Shown here: positions 37,165 through 45,429 of the stretch, in pieces
Numbering within the stretch: position 1 is the stretch's first letter
How the letters are laid out: every line of letters starts with the position of its first letter
Assembly (NCBI GenBank): GCA_009841615.1
Contig: VXLL01000018.1
Span: 153,348 to 217,347, forward strand
Origin: Gammaproteobacteria bacterium
GTDB lineage: Bacteria > Pseudomonadota > Gammaproteobacteria > Pseudomonadales > Azotimanducaceae
Length of the DNA: 64,000 bases
Direction of reading: 5' to 3'
Position numbers and translations under genes: made by a program
Notes under the pieces: model-generated
The model's input: only the letters and a program-made list of their open reading frames with translations
What the model was told of the DNA's origin: nothing
The model's database searches: none

Positions 37165-38828
37165 CCTTTGGGCTTCCAGCCTTGACTGAGTGGTACTGTG
37201 CGATGAAACACTAGATGTTCTTGTGTAGGACTATCGTCGGGGCTGCTGAAATAATAACCTAATCGCTCGAACTGAAAACTAGGGCTATCTGAGACTGAGC
37301 ATACGGCTTTTTCGACAAATCCGTGATGTACTACATGTGAATCCGGATTGATCTCTTGTTCAAATTGTTCCCGACGCGGTGTTGGAACATCAAAAAGTCG
37401 ATAGTAATCATGAATTTTTGCATTAAGTGCATTGTTTGCAGCAACAAATTGAATCACACCTTTGGGTTTGAGACCGCTAGTGTCTGACCCACTCTTGGAA
37501 CTAGGGAAGTACTTGGCGAAGACTTTGGTAACAGTACCATGCTCATCGCTTTCCACATCCAAACACTCAATAATAAACGCGTATCTGAGTCGGACAAGAC
37601 CTCCAAGTACAAGTCGCCTGAACTTTGGTGGTGGGCTCATCGCAAAGTCATCGCGATCGATATAAATCGTTCTGCCAAACGTAAATGTTCGAACTCCTAA
37701 CTCTTCATTTTTCGGATGCCACGGAGCTTCCAACAACAAATCATCCCCTTCGAAGTTAGTGATTTCTATAGCTAACGGTTGCTTCACAGCCATCGCACGT
37801 CTCGTCGTGCGCTCCAAGGTATTGCGAATACAAAAGTCGAGAAGTTCAGTCTCTATATTGTTGTTTTGTTTCGTAACGCCAACACGGTTACAAAAATCAC
37901 GGATCGCCGCCGGTGGAACTCCTCGCTTTCGGAGCCCGGATAGGGTCGGCATTCTAGGATCGTCCCATCCAGAGACGTATCGTTTTTCCACAAGCTGACT
38001 TAACATGCGTTTGGACATGACGTTATATTCCAAGCCTAAGCGTGAAAACTCAATCTGTGGTGGGTGAAAGTTGATGTTGATGTTTTCTAGGACCCAATCA
38101 TACAGGGGTCGGTGATCGGCAAATTCCAACGTACACAAAGAGTGCGTTACACCTTCCAAGGCATCACATATACAGTGTGTAAAGTCATACATTGGGTAGA
38201 TACACCAGTTCGAGTCAGTGCGATGGTGTGGCGCGTGTATGATTCGATAGAGCACAGGATCACGCATGTTTATGTTGGCTGCGTGCATGTCGATTTTTGC
38301 CCGGAGTGTTTTCGACCCGGTCGGAAATTCTCCACCTCTCATACGACGGAACAAGTCGAGATTTTCTTCAACCTCCCGGTTTCGATAAGGGCTCACTGTA
38401 CCTGGTTCAACCAACGAACCACGACTTTGTTGTAGCTCTTCAAAACTCAGATCACAAACAAACGCTTTACCGCGCTTGATTAATTCCTCCGCAAACTCGT
38501 AGAGTTGTGGAAAATAGTCGGATGCGAAAGTTAAACGACTCTCCCAATCGAAACCCAGCCACCTTACGTCCTTTTGAATAGCTAGCACGTAGGATTCACT
38601 TTCACTCAGTGGGTTCGTGTCGTCAAACCGCAAGTAGGTAATTCCTCCGAACTCTTCAGCAATGCCGAAATTCAGACATATAGATTTAGCATGACCAATG
38701 TGCAGGTATCCGTTCGGTTCCGGTGGGAATCTCGTTACCACACCGCCACTTACTCGTTCTTCTCGAATATCTCGTGCGACTCGTTCGCGTATGAAATCTT
38801 TAATAGTGTCGTTGCACATGCGCGACAT
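37161..38828 (-). CDS. glnS: Glutaminyl-tRNA synthetase
   Basis: About 555 aa from the preferred ATG at 38828 (residues MSRMCNDTIKDFI). The frame is open to 38876, and ATG 38819 is another option; none has a well-placed Shine-Dalgarno, so the start is uncertain. Class I signature HIGH is in PPEPNGYLHIGHAKS, and the second signature is VMSKRML (KMSKS class). The anticodon-binding beta barrels occupy the C-terminal 220 residues. GlnS charges tRNA-Gln directly, which fits Gammaproteobacteria, where direct charging is common. Confidence 0.95.
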   Translation of the reverse strand: MSRMCNDTIKDFIRERVARDIREERVSGGVVTRFPPEPNGYLHIGHAKSICLNFGIAEEFGGITYLRFDDTNPLSESESYVLAIQKDVRWLGFDWESRLTFASDYFPQLYEFAEELIKRGKAFVCDLSFEELQQSRGSLVEPGTVSPYRNREVEENLDLFRRMRGGEFPTGSKTLRAKIDMHAANINMRDPVLYRIIHAPHHRTDSNWCIYPMYDFTHCICDALEGVTHSLCTLEFADHRPLYDWVLENININFHPPQIEFSRLGLEYNVMSKRMLSQLVEKRYVSGWDDPRMPTLSGLRKRGVPPAAIRDFCNRVGVTKQNNNIETELLDFCIRNTLERTTRRAMAVKQPLAIEITNFEGDDLLLEAPWHPKNEELGVRTFTFGRTIYIDRDDFAMSPPPKFRRLVLGGLVRLRYAFIIECLDVESDEHGTVTKVFAKYFPSSKSGSDTSGLKPKGVIQFVAANNALNAKIHDYYRLFDVPTPRREQFEQEINPDSHVVHHGFVEKAVCSVSDSPSFQFERLGYYFSSPDDSPTQEHLVFHRTVPLSQGWKPKG

Positions 38829-38900
38829 TGTAGGAAACTTGTAGTTTTTTTCCTGCTGTGAACGACAAAGGCACATCGATCCTGAACCAATTGGGTTGAA

Positions 38901-40289
38901 ATGAAAGTTCCAAGGGTTTTTGTGTGGGTCTTTCTCGTGATGTTGTGGGGGACTTTGTCAGGATGCGAAAATGCTCAATCGAGTGAACCGCTAGACCTTA
39001 TAAGGACTAGTTTTTTTGATCCACAGCATTACGTTGTCGCGCATGAAGGTCTTACCATAGGTACGTATTCTCGTATTGCTAGACTGACCGATGATGACTT
39101 GTACGAATTTCGTACGACTTTAAGCATGCCCAGTGCCAATGGTCTCATCCTCGCTACGGACGCAGTGTACCAATTTCAGAAGCGTTCACCATATCTATTG
39201 TCGGTAGCTACGCGGACGACCTATACGGTGTCTAAAGATCAGCCCTACCTCGTCGAACAAATCTATCCGTTTCACGAAAACGACATGGAAAAACAAGCGA
39301 ACCAAGCGTTGTATGAAAACTATGGATTAAGGGACTTCTTTGCGTTGGAACTAGCTTTGATGGCAAATCTTGAATCTGTAGTAGATGAGCTTGTTACCGT
39401 CCCAACTCCATTTCACGAGACAGCCAAATCGACGCAATGGACTATTAGAGAACGTGAAGACCAGAGTATAGAACTATCTAGTTCAGTTGGTGAGATAGCA
39501 ACTTACTCTTTTGAACAAGGACTACCACGTCTGGACGAATTAGTCGACGACACAGGATTGAGCATGAAGCGAATCTCTGCCGACGATTTTGTTGCCTTAA
39601 GTTTTCAACCACCACATGTGATAGAAGACATCAGAATTCCGGTTGATCGACCAATAGAGAGTCCTAGAACCCTATCAACCCTAACAGTACAGTTCGAGTT
39701 TGACAAAGCTGAACTCGGTCCATGGTCTACCTTGCTCGACGAACGCAATATGCTTACGACGTCCACCGAGCCTAAGGTTTCGTCACTCACATTATTCGAG
39801 TGGGGAAGAAAGGTGTCGGATGCTCAAACCAATCATAAATTGCGATCGATTGTTGCTGAAGTAATCGACGGAATCGATGAATCAGATCTAATTGTCAATG
39901 CCCTTGTCACGTTTGTAAATCGAACCATAACTTACACTGACTGGAACACGCTTCAATCAATAGAAGAGACAGTGACTCAAAAACTTGGCGACTGTACAGA
40001 GTTCGCGCAACTATTTACCGCACTCGCGACAGCCGCTGAATTACGTGCTCGAACGGTCGTTGGGTTAGCATATCACGAGAATTCTCAAACCTTTGGAATT
40101 CATGCTTGGAACGAGGTCTTATTGGACGATGGTTCCACGCGTGTAGTGGATCCAACCTGGAACCAAATTCGCGCAGATGCGACACACATTGAATTTCCAG
40201 CAGCCTACCAACACGAAATCGTTAACACCCTCAAAAACCTAAGTATCAAAGTTCTGAACTACGATTACGATACGGAACACAGCATCTAA
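38901..40289 (+). CDS. Transglutaminase-like lipoprotein
   Basis: 462 aa. A lipoprotein signal with lipobox LSGC (Cys22) predicts a membrane-anchored periplasmic protein. The C-terminal third is a transglutaminase-like (papain-fold) domain with the triad Cys365 (GDCTEFAQLF), His401 (GIHAWNEV) and Asp417 (VVDPTWNQ). The N-terminal part is a beta-rich domain (GTYSRIARLTDDDLYEF). Possible activities include protease, amidase or crosslinking; the substrate is unknown. It is divergent from glnS and converges with the TRAP genes. Confidence 0.85.
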   Translation: MKVPRVFVWVFLVMLWGTLSGCENAQSSEPLDLIRTSFFDPQHYVVAHEGLTIGTYSRIARLTDDDLYEFRTTLSMPSANGLILATDAVYQFQKRSPYLLSVATRTTYTVSKDQPYLVEQIYPFHENDMEKQANQALYENYGLRDFFALELALMANLESVVDELVTVPTPFHETAKSTQWTIREREDQSIELSSSVGEIATYSFEQGLPRLDELVDDTGLSMKRISADDFVALSFQPPHVIEDIRIPVDRPIESPRTLSTLTVQFEFDKAELGPWSTLLDERNMLTTSTEPKVSSLTLFEWGRKVSDAQTNHKLRSIVAEVIDGIDESDLIVNALVTFVNRTITYTDWNTLQSIEETVTQKLGDCTEFAQLFTALATAAELRARTVVGLAYHENSQTFGIHAWNEVLLDDGSTRVVDPTWNQIRADATHIEFPAAYQHEIVNTLKNLSIKVLNYDYDTEHSI

Positions 40290-40318
40290 CAACGCACTAG
40301 GAATTTTGGCGAACGGTC

Positions 40319-41596
40319 TTAGAAGTGCTGGTACCAAGTTGACAGAAAAGGTACATAGGTGATCAGCAGCAACACACCGAGCAATATCAACATAAACGGA
40401 ATCGTGGCAACATACAAGTCCAATATCGACCTATTGAAACGATAGCTTGCGATAAACAAGTTCATTCCGACCGGTGGTGTGAAATAGCCAATTTGCAGGT
40501 TCGCGATAAGAATGATCCCAAGATGCACAGGGTGGATTCCGTATCCCACTGCCACAGGCAAAAGAAGCGGAACCAAAATGACGATAGCAGAGAAAATGTC
40601 AAGCAATGCTCCAACGAGTAGCAGAAAGACGTTGAGCAGCATCAAGAACACGAGAGGATTGGAAATCTGGTCGTTGATGTACGAAAACAATTTCTGTGCG
40701 ATTTCAATGTCAACGAAGAAATTCGTTAGTGCTAACGCACATCCAAGAATCAATATGATGCTACCAACCATAATCATTGATTCCTGAATAATGCCTGGGA
40801 GCTCTTTGAATTTGACCTCCTTATATACGAACACTTCGATAATCAACACATAAAGTGCGGTGATCGCCGCAATCTCAGATATCGTAATGAAGCCGGCGAA
40901 AATGCCACCAAAAATAAAGAACGGAAGAGGCAACTCCCATCTACACATCTTTACTGCATACCACAAGTCTTTCAGATTAAAACTGGTGGTGGGTACCTCT
41001 CGGTGACGGAAGATTGTCCACACCGAAAGTGCTAGCACCATCAACATAAAGGGTATCAGCCCTGCAATAAAGAGTTCTTTAACCGTAAAGTCATCCCCGA
41101 CATCCATTTGCTGTGCAAGAATACCGTAAAGAATCAACGGTATGCTCGGGACAAGAAGCAGACCCAAGCTCCCCGAAGTCGTGATATGACCTAAGCTAAA
41201 CTTCTCCGAATAGCCTGCCTTTACTAGGATCGGGAACAGGATTGCTCCGAGTGCGACGATCGTCACACCCGATGCTCCGGTCAGGGCAGTGAAAACTGCA
41301 CACAGCAAAAATCCCACTATTGCCATCCCTCCAGGCATCCAACCAAAGAGTGCGCGAACCAGCGATAGCAGCCTTTGCGTCGTTTCCGAAGCCGATAGCA
41401 GATAGCCTGTAAATGTGAATAAAGGGAGTGCTACTAACAGGGGAGTATTGGTGAGTCGGAGTATTTCCGTCGCGATAACAGAGAGTGGCATTTCATTTGC
41501 TAAATAACCAAATATCGCCCCCCCCAAAATAACTGTGAACAGGGGGGCACCACAAAGTATCATTAGGACCAATACGATGACGGCGAGAATAGTCAT
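40319..41596 (-). CDS. TRAP transporter large permease (DctM type)
   Basis: 425 aa, about twelve membrane helices. DctM-family features include the N-terminal GAPLFTVILGGAIFGYL, FTGASGVTIVALGAILFPIL, LGLLLVPSIPLILYGILAQ (the family's PPS region) and the C-terminal LQIGYFTPPVGMNLFIAS. It is the sodium-driven elevator subunit. The start overlaps the small-subunit stop by 4 bp. It is the last gene of a T-P-Q-M operon. Confidence 0.94.
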   Translation of the reverse strand: MTILAVIVLVLMILCGAPLFTVILGGAIFGYLANEMPLSVIATEILRLTNTPLLVALPLFTFTGYLLSASETTQRLLSLVRALFGWMPGGMAIVGFLLCAVFTALTGASGVTIVALGAILFPILVKAGYSEKFSLGHITTSGSLGLLLVPSIPLILYGILAQQMDVGDDFTVKELFIAGLIPFMLMVLALSVWTIFRHREVPTTSFNLKDLWYAVKMCRWELPLPFFIFGGIFAGFITISEIAAITALYVLIIEVFVYKEVKFKELPGIIQESMIMVGSIILILGCALALTNFFVDIEIAQKLFSYINDQISNPLVFLMLLNVFLLLVGALLDIFSAIVILVPLLLPVAVGYGIHPVHLGIILIANLQIGYFTPPVGMNLFIASYRFNRSILDLYVATIPFMLILLGVLLLITYVPFLSTWYQHF

Positions 41597-42054
41597 TCGT
41601 CGTGCTTGAAAAAGATGCTAAGGAGAAATCGAAGTCCCATGACGAAACAAGCGAATGGAATTATCGTAACCAGCACCCAAGATGGGATTTTCCCAATTCC
41701 AGAAATTCCGAGTTGAAATTCCAAGATCACGGAGACGACGGAAAAATAGCAAACTATCCAACAAACGGCACAGGCACTGAGATCAGCAAATATCGCAGTG
41801 ATTCTCGACCAGCCTTCGGGTAGGAATTTTTCCATGAAGTCCACTCGAATGTGCCCGTTTTGACGGACAGCGACCATCGCACCCAGGAATGTAATCCACA
41901 GAACTGACATACTCACGAATTCGTCGGCCCAAGAAAGACCGAACGAGAGTTCGCCAATATTTCTTAAAACAATCTGTACAACTGCTACGAGTAGCAGCGA
42001 AAGGAAGAGTGCGACTAGTATCGCTGACTCAATCCATCGTAGATAACGATTGAT
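41593..42054 (-). CDS. TRAP transporter small permease (DctQ type), start codon non-canonical
   Basis: About 153 aa if translation starts at the ATC at 42052-42054. The protein reads INRYLRWIESAILV, then a helix, VQIVLRN, LSWADEFVSMSVLWITFLGA and NGHIRVDFM, all classical DctQ features with four helices. The frame upstream of GTG 41916 contains the essential first helix but has no ATG, GTG or TTG before a stop at about 42077-42079. Candidates are ATC 42054 or ATT 42066, or a +1 shift from the end of dctP (CAA TAG G). DctQ pairs with DctM in the membrane. A one-base sequence error is another explanation. Confidence 0.8.
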   Translation of the reverse strand: MNRYLRWIESAILVALFLSLLLVAVVQIVLRNIGELSFGLSWADEFVSMSVLWITFLGAMVAVRQNGHIRVDFMEKFLPEGWSRITAIFADLSACAVCWIVCYFSVVSVILEFQLGISGIGKIPSWVLVTIIPFACFVMGLRFLLSIFFKHDE

Positions 42055-42055
42055 C

Positions 42056-43072
42056 CTATTGAGAATGTTCGTTACGGAATTGCTCCAGGGCGTCTTCTAA
42101 TAATTCGTAGCTTTCCTGATCAACCTGATCGTTTTCTAACCATTCGCTAATCGCGTCTTGGGATAGCTTTTGCCACTCAGCAAGTGCGTCTGCATCGGGT
42201 GTGATCAATTCAACACCCTCTTCCAACATGACCTCCAACGCTTCGTCGTGCTCTTCGATCAGTTGCTTTTCCGCCCTCGTAAGTGCGTTGTTCATTTCGC
42301 TCAATACCACTTGTTGATGTGATTCACTGAGTCGATTGAACATTCTTTGGTCTATTGAATAAATCGTGTATACGTACTGCAACGGAATGTCCAACACGTA
42401 CTTAACCTGCGTATGCCACTGCAAAGCTATTGCTGCAACGGGCGGCGACGCGATCGTGTTTATGAGGCCTGTTTGTAATCCTGTCAGTACGTCTCCCACA
42501 GGAAGTGGAATGGGTGTAATACCAAACACTCTCAAGTTTTGTTTAGCAATTGGATCGCCTTGGGGAGTCCATACCTTTGATCGACGAATTTGTTGAATTG
42601 TGTCCAACTGTTTCGTCCCCATAGCATACGCGAAGCCTACAGCAGAGAATCCGATTGGTACCTCGCCAGACTCTTCGAGTTCTTTCATGAGCACAGAATC
42701 CAACTTACTTCTAACTTCTGTAACTTCTTCGTGGCTTTGAAATAACATTGGGAGGCTGTAGAGATTCAAATTTGGAAGGTCATTTGTGTAAACACTAGTC
42801 TGTACGATGCCACCGTGAAGCTGCCGAGCTCTAATCTTTCGCTTGACGGTGAAATCATCTCCCATGACTCCACCGGTATAAAACTTGAACTTAACACTAC
42901 CGTCGGTTCGTTCTTCAACCACTTTCGCCGCTTCCCGTAATTCGACCATCAGTGCCGTTCCATCCGGTGCGGTTGTCGCAATCTTAATTGTTGTGGCATT
43001 ACCGTGTAGTGGAATGATGACCGACAACGCACTCAACAAAAAAGTGAAGCGCATTACTCTAGAAGAAATCAT
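42056..43072 (-). CDS. TRAP transporter substrate-binding protein (DctP type)
   Basis: 338 aa periplasmic binding protein. A signal peptide (MISSRVMRFTFLLSALSVII, cleavage near the ATTIKIATTAPDG start of the mature part) is followed by the DctP fold: QLHGGIVQTSVYTNDLPNL, the conserved arginine region near NLRVFGITPIPLP, and GLQTGLINTIASPP. Acidic solutes such as carboxylates are typical ligands; identity cannot be read here. It overlaps the TatT gene by 14 bp and is directly followed by the small permease. Confidence 0.9.
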   Translation of the reverse strand: MISSRVMRFTFLLSALSVIIPLHGNATTIKIATTAPDGTALMVELREAAKVVEERTDGSVKFKFYTGGVMGDDFTVKRKIRARQLHGGIVQTSVYTNDLPNLNLYSLPMLFQSHEEVTEVRSKLDSVLMKELEESGEVPIGFSAVGFAYAMGTKQLDTIQQIRRSKVWTPQGDPIAKQNLRVFGITPIPLPVGDVLTGLQTGLINTIASPPVAAIALQWHTQVKYVLDIPLQYVYTIYSIDQRMFNRLSESHQQVVLSEMNNALTRAEKQLIEEHDEALEVMLEEGVELITPDADALAEWQKLSQDAISEWLENDQVDQESYELLEDALEQFRNEHSQ

Positions 43073-43913
43073 CTGCTGAATCTTTTAGTTCTTGAGCGCG
43101 TTGCTGCGCTAGTCTATTTTGTAAGGTGAGTCCTTCAACGATCGGATCTGCGTCTATCACTTCGTCCAACAATCGATCGTGGAGTTCTCGATCCAGAGTA
43201 GACCTTGCAAAACGTTCCGCGAATAGCACTTTTGCGTATAGGTTCTTACCTTCACTAAGGGAAATTGCACGTTCAAAATGGTACCTTGCTTTCTCGCTGT
43301 CCCCTCCAAGAGCGGGTGGAATTAAAGACTCGAACACTCCCATGTACATGTGGGGTGTCCCAAATTCATAAGTCTCATCAAGTTCTAGCATGCGTTCGAC
43401 AAGTGTTTGCACCCTTGACAGTTGAGCTACAGCTCGAAGATCGTTGGAGTGTACGAGGATCCAACTAGACCAAGCACCGGTAAGTGCATAAAGAAGTGGT
43501 AGCTCAGATTCTCGTAAAGATGCGATCACAGACTCCACTTCAGGAAATGGCTTGGTGTCCAAGTTGCACAACTTGGCGTTGTCCAAACAAGCAGCCGTCA
43601 AAGCATGTTCCCGAGCTTTCGTTGCATATCGACGTTGGCGGTCCTCATCTTCAATAAAAGCGGTTGCGAAAGAGCTCTTTAGTTGGGCGGCTACCAAAAG
43701 CAATGAAACATCTCGAGGATTTTGGTGTAGCATCCCGTCGAGCAGGATTAGAAACGGGGGTATTCCGGCTTCAATGAGTTCCGGATCGTCGCTATTCAAT
43801 ATTGAAGCTTCAAGATCTTTGAATAGTCGGTTTGTCGCCGACGATATCACGACTTGACACCCGTATTGAATCGTGATTAGAACCAAAAACGACATGCCAA
43901 TAGCCAACTTCAT
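43059..43913 (-). CDS. TatT-family lipoprotein (TPAT transporter T component)
   Basis: 284 aa from the ATG at 43913, which has AAAGG seven bases upstream; the frame starts at 43937. A lipobox-like IQYGC ends the signal peptide. The rest is helical with TPR-like hairpins, and the C terminus LFAERFARSTLDRELHDRLLDEVIDADP...LAQQRAQELKDSADDFF matches the TRAP-associated T component first described as TatT in Treponema. TatT trimers associate with the DctP-type protein and may ferry hydrophobic ligands. It is the first gene of the T-P-Q-M operon. Confidence 0.87.
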   Translation of the reverse strand: MKLAIGMSFLVLITIQYGCQVVISSATNRLFKDLEASILNSDDPELIEAGIPPFLILLDGMLHQNPRDVSLLLVAAQLKSSFATAFIEDEDRQRRYATKAREHALTAACLDNAKLCNLDTKPFPEVESVIASLRESELPLLYALTGAWSSWILVHSNDLRAVAQLSRVQTLVERMLELDETYEFGTPHMYMGVFESLIPPALGGDSEKARYHFERAISLSEGKNLYAKVLFAERFARSTLDRELHDRLLDEVIDADPIVEGLTLQNRLAQQRAQELKDSADDFF

Positions 43914-44041
43914 TAATCGACCTTTCATCTGCGTCATTGTAGCAATTTTTAGACTAGAGCTTGAAGTACAATCTCAATCTCCCTTAACCGACTTCTTAGC
44001 ATATTCGAGTGATGCCTAAATTCAAACGATTAGAGTGTTAA

Positions 44042-44788
44042 ATGGAAGATTCCTCGCGGTCGATGAATATGGGTAGTGATCTGTCGCGCGGTACAGCACA
44101 GGTCGAATCGTTCCATCCGTGGTTCAAGTTCGGCCCAGTTCTGATCCTGTTACTTTACTGGCTCGGTTCCGCGTCTGGATATATTTTTTCATACCTCGGA
44201 GAAGTCGTACCGTGGTGTGTTCCACACTTTGAAGGATGCACTAGTATTAGTCGGACTGGAAGATTTGGGATAAGTTTCTTTATCTTCAAATTCACTATGA
44301 TTCCGGTCGCGTTCCTTGCTTTTGTGTATTGGTTAGACATGGCTCGCTGGAACAAAGCTTCGGTACCAAATGGACATTTTTTAAACTACGCGCCGACGAT
44401 CCTAGGCTGTCTTGGGGCAGCCGCGTTACTAGTTCAAATAACTGTTTTGGGAGTCGAGTGTGGTGTCTGTCGAACGATCAGATCTTACAGTACGACTTCG
44501 TTTTTCCTGCTGACGTTCATAGCGCAGTGGTTTGCCTGGATGAGAATCAGAAAACAGAGTGCGCGGAACTGGGTTTCAGTGCTGTATCTTATCCTGTGTG
44601 TGTTGCTATCAATTGATGTCGTGCTTTTCGTTATCGTCCCAAATATACTAGATAACACAAGCGCGCTAGAAAACTCAATCGCGTGGCGCTCAAGCTACTT
44701 AATTTCACTAGCGCCGGCGATTTCAGCATGCGGTTGGAAAGGCACGACCGGAAAACAGTACAAGCCTGAAAGTTCAAACTTGGACTAG
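44042..44788 (+). CDS. Multi-pass membrane protein, unknown (possibly Frag1/DRAM-like)
   Basis: 248 aa with about six hydrophobic helices. Notable features are PWCVPHFEGCTSISRTGR between helices one and two, with conserved-looking cysteines and the SIS..GR phrase, and GVECGVCRTIRSY later. The layout recalls the Frag1/DRAM/Sfk1 group of six-helix proteins, but I could not confirm membership. The ATG start has no strong Shine-Dalgarno. It converges with the selenoprotein gene at 44790, with the ends 1 bp apart. Confidence 0.65.
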   Translation: MEDSSRSMNMGSDLSRGTAQVESFHPWFKFGPVLILLLYWLGSASGYIFSYLGEVVPWCVPHFEGCTSISRTGRFGISFFIFKFTMIPVAFLAFVYWLDMARWNKASVPNGHFLNYAPTILGCLGAAALLVQITVLGVECGVCRTIRSYSTTSFFLLTFIAQWFAWMRIRKQSARNWVSVLYLILCVLLSIDVVLFVIVPNILDNTSALENSIAWRSSYLISLAPAISACGWKGTTGKQYKPESSNLD

Positions 44789-44789
44789 T

Positions 44790-45407
44790 CTATTCCTCGG
44801 AGGTTTCCTCCGCATCGGCATCGTCTTCTGAATCGTCTCCCTCTACGAACTTTTTCACGTCTTCGAGTAATTCGTCCATGGAAGGACGATCGCTATATCT
44901 CTCTTCCGCGCGTTTTAGCACTACTTTGCCGTCAGTATCGACCAAAATGACACCTGGATGAGGAACACCATAAGCTCTTGAACCTTCCTCATATTGTTCG
45001 TTGAGGATGCCGAGGGCCTTCACTGTTTTGGCGTCTTGATCGGACAATAGCGGATAAGTTAATTCCTTGCTACTTTTAAACTCAGCATTCTGTTCGACTG
45101 AATCATAAGTACTTGCTGATACAGCTACCCCGGCTTCGTTAAACTCTGAAACTCTTTCCTGCAACTCAACTAGTTGCGCCTTGCAATACGGTCACCAGTC
45201 GGAGGTGCGTACAAAAAAGATCAATAGACCTTTGCTCTCGCCTCGCAGATCATCAATCGATCGATCATTACCCTCGGTGTCTTTGACGATTATGTCAGGC
45301 AGGTCTGAACCAACATCGGGGCCCCATGTATCTTGATACTCTTCGCCTACGACGGCACCGGCGAACAATAGCAGTGCCACGACGAACATAAACTTTTTAG
45401 TCTTCAT
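44790..45407 (-). CDS. Thioredoxin-fold selenoprotein (peroxiredoxin-like), in-frame TGA = Sec, copy 1
   Basis: 205 residues if TGA 45192-45194 is read as selenocysteine. The N terminus is a signal peptide (MKTKKFMFVVALLLFAGAVVGEE), so the protein is exported. An AhpC/TSA-type thioredoxin fold follows: DLPDIIVKDTEGND, LLIFFVRTSDW-U-PYCK, LVELQERV, LTYPLLSDQDAKTVKALGI, HPGVILVDTDGKV, and an acidic tail. Family members read DWCPYCK, so Sec72 replaces the first Cys and Cys75 is the resolving residue (UxxC). Both halves are intact and in the same frame on either side of the TGA. The same arrangement recurs in the neighbouring paralogue. If the TGA were a stop, the product would lack the active-site CxxC. 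Requires SelA/B/C/D elsewhere in the genome. Confidence 0.85.
45159..45186 (-). promoter_or_regulatory. Candidate bacterial SECIS stem-loop, copy 1
   Basis: Immediately downstream of TGA 45192-45194, positions +6 to +33 can fold: UGCAA (+7 to +11) with UUGCA (+28 to +32), flanked by a U-G pair, then inner pairs C14-G27 and CAA/UUG (+16 to +18 with +23 to +25) closing an apical CUAG loop at +19 to +22. Apical loops of bacterial SECIS elements usually lie about 16-37 nt after the UGA, so the position fits. A G is present in the loop but not in its first two positions. Manual fold only. Confidence 0.5.
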
Positions 45408-45429
45408 AGGAACTTAGGCTCTGAATAGA

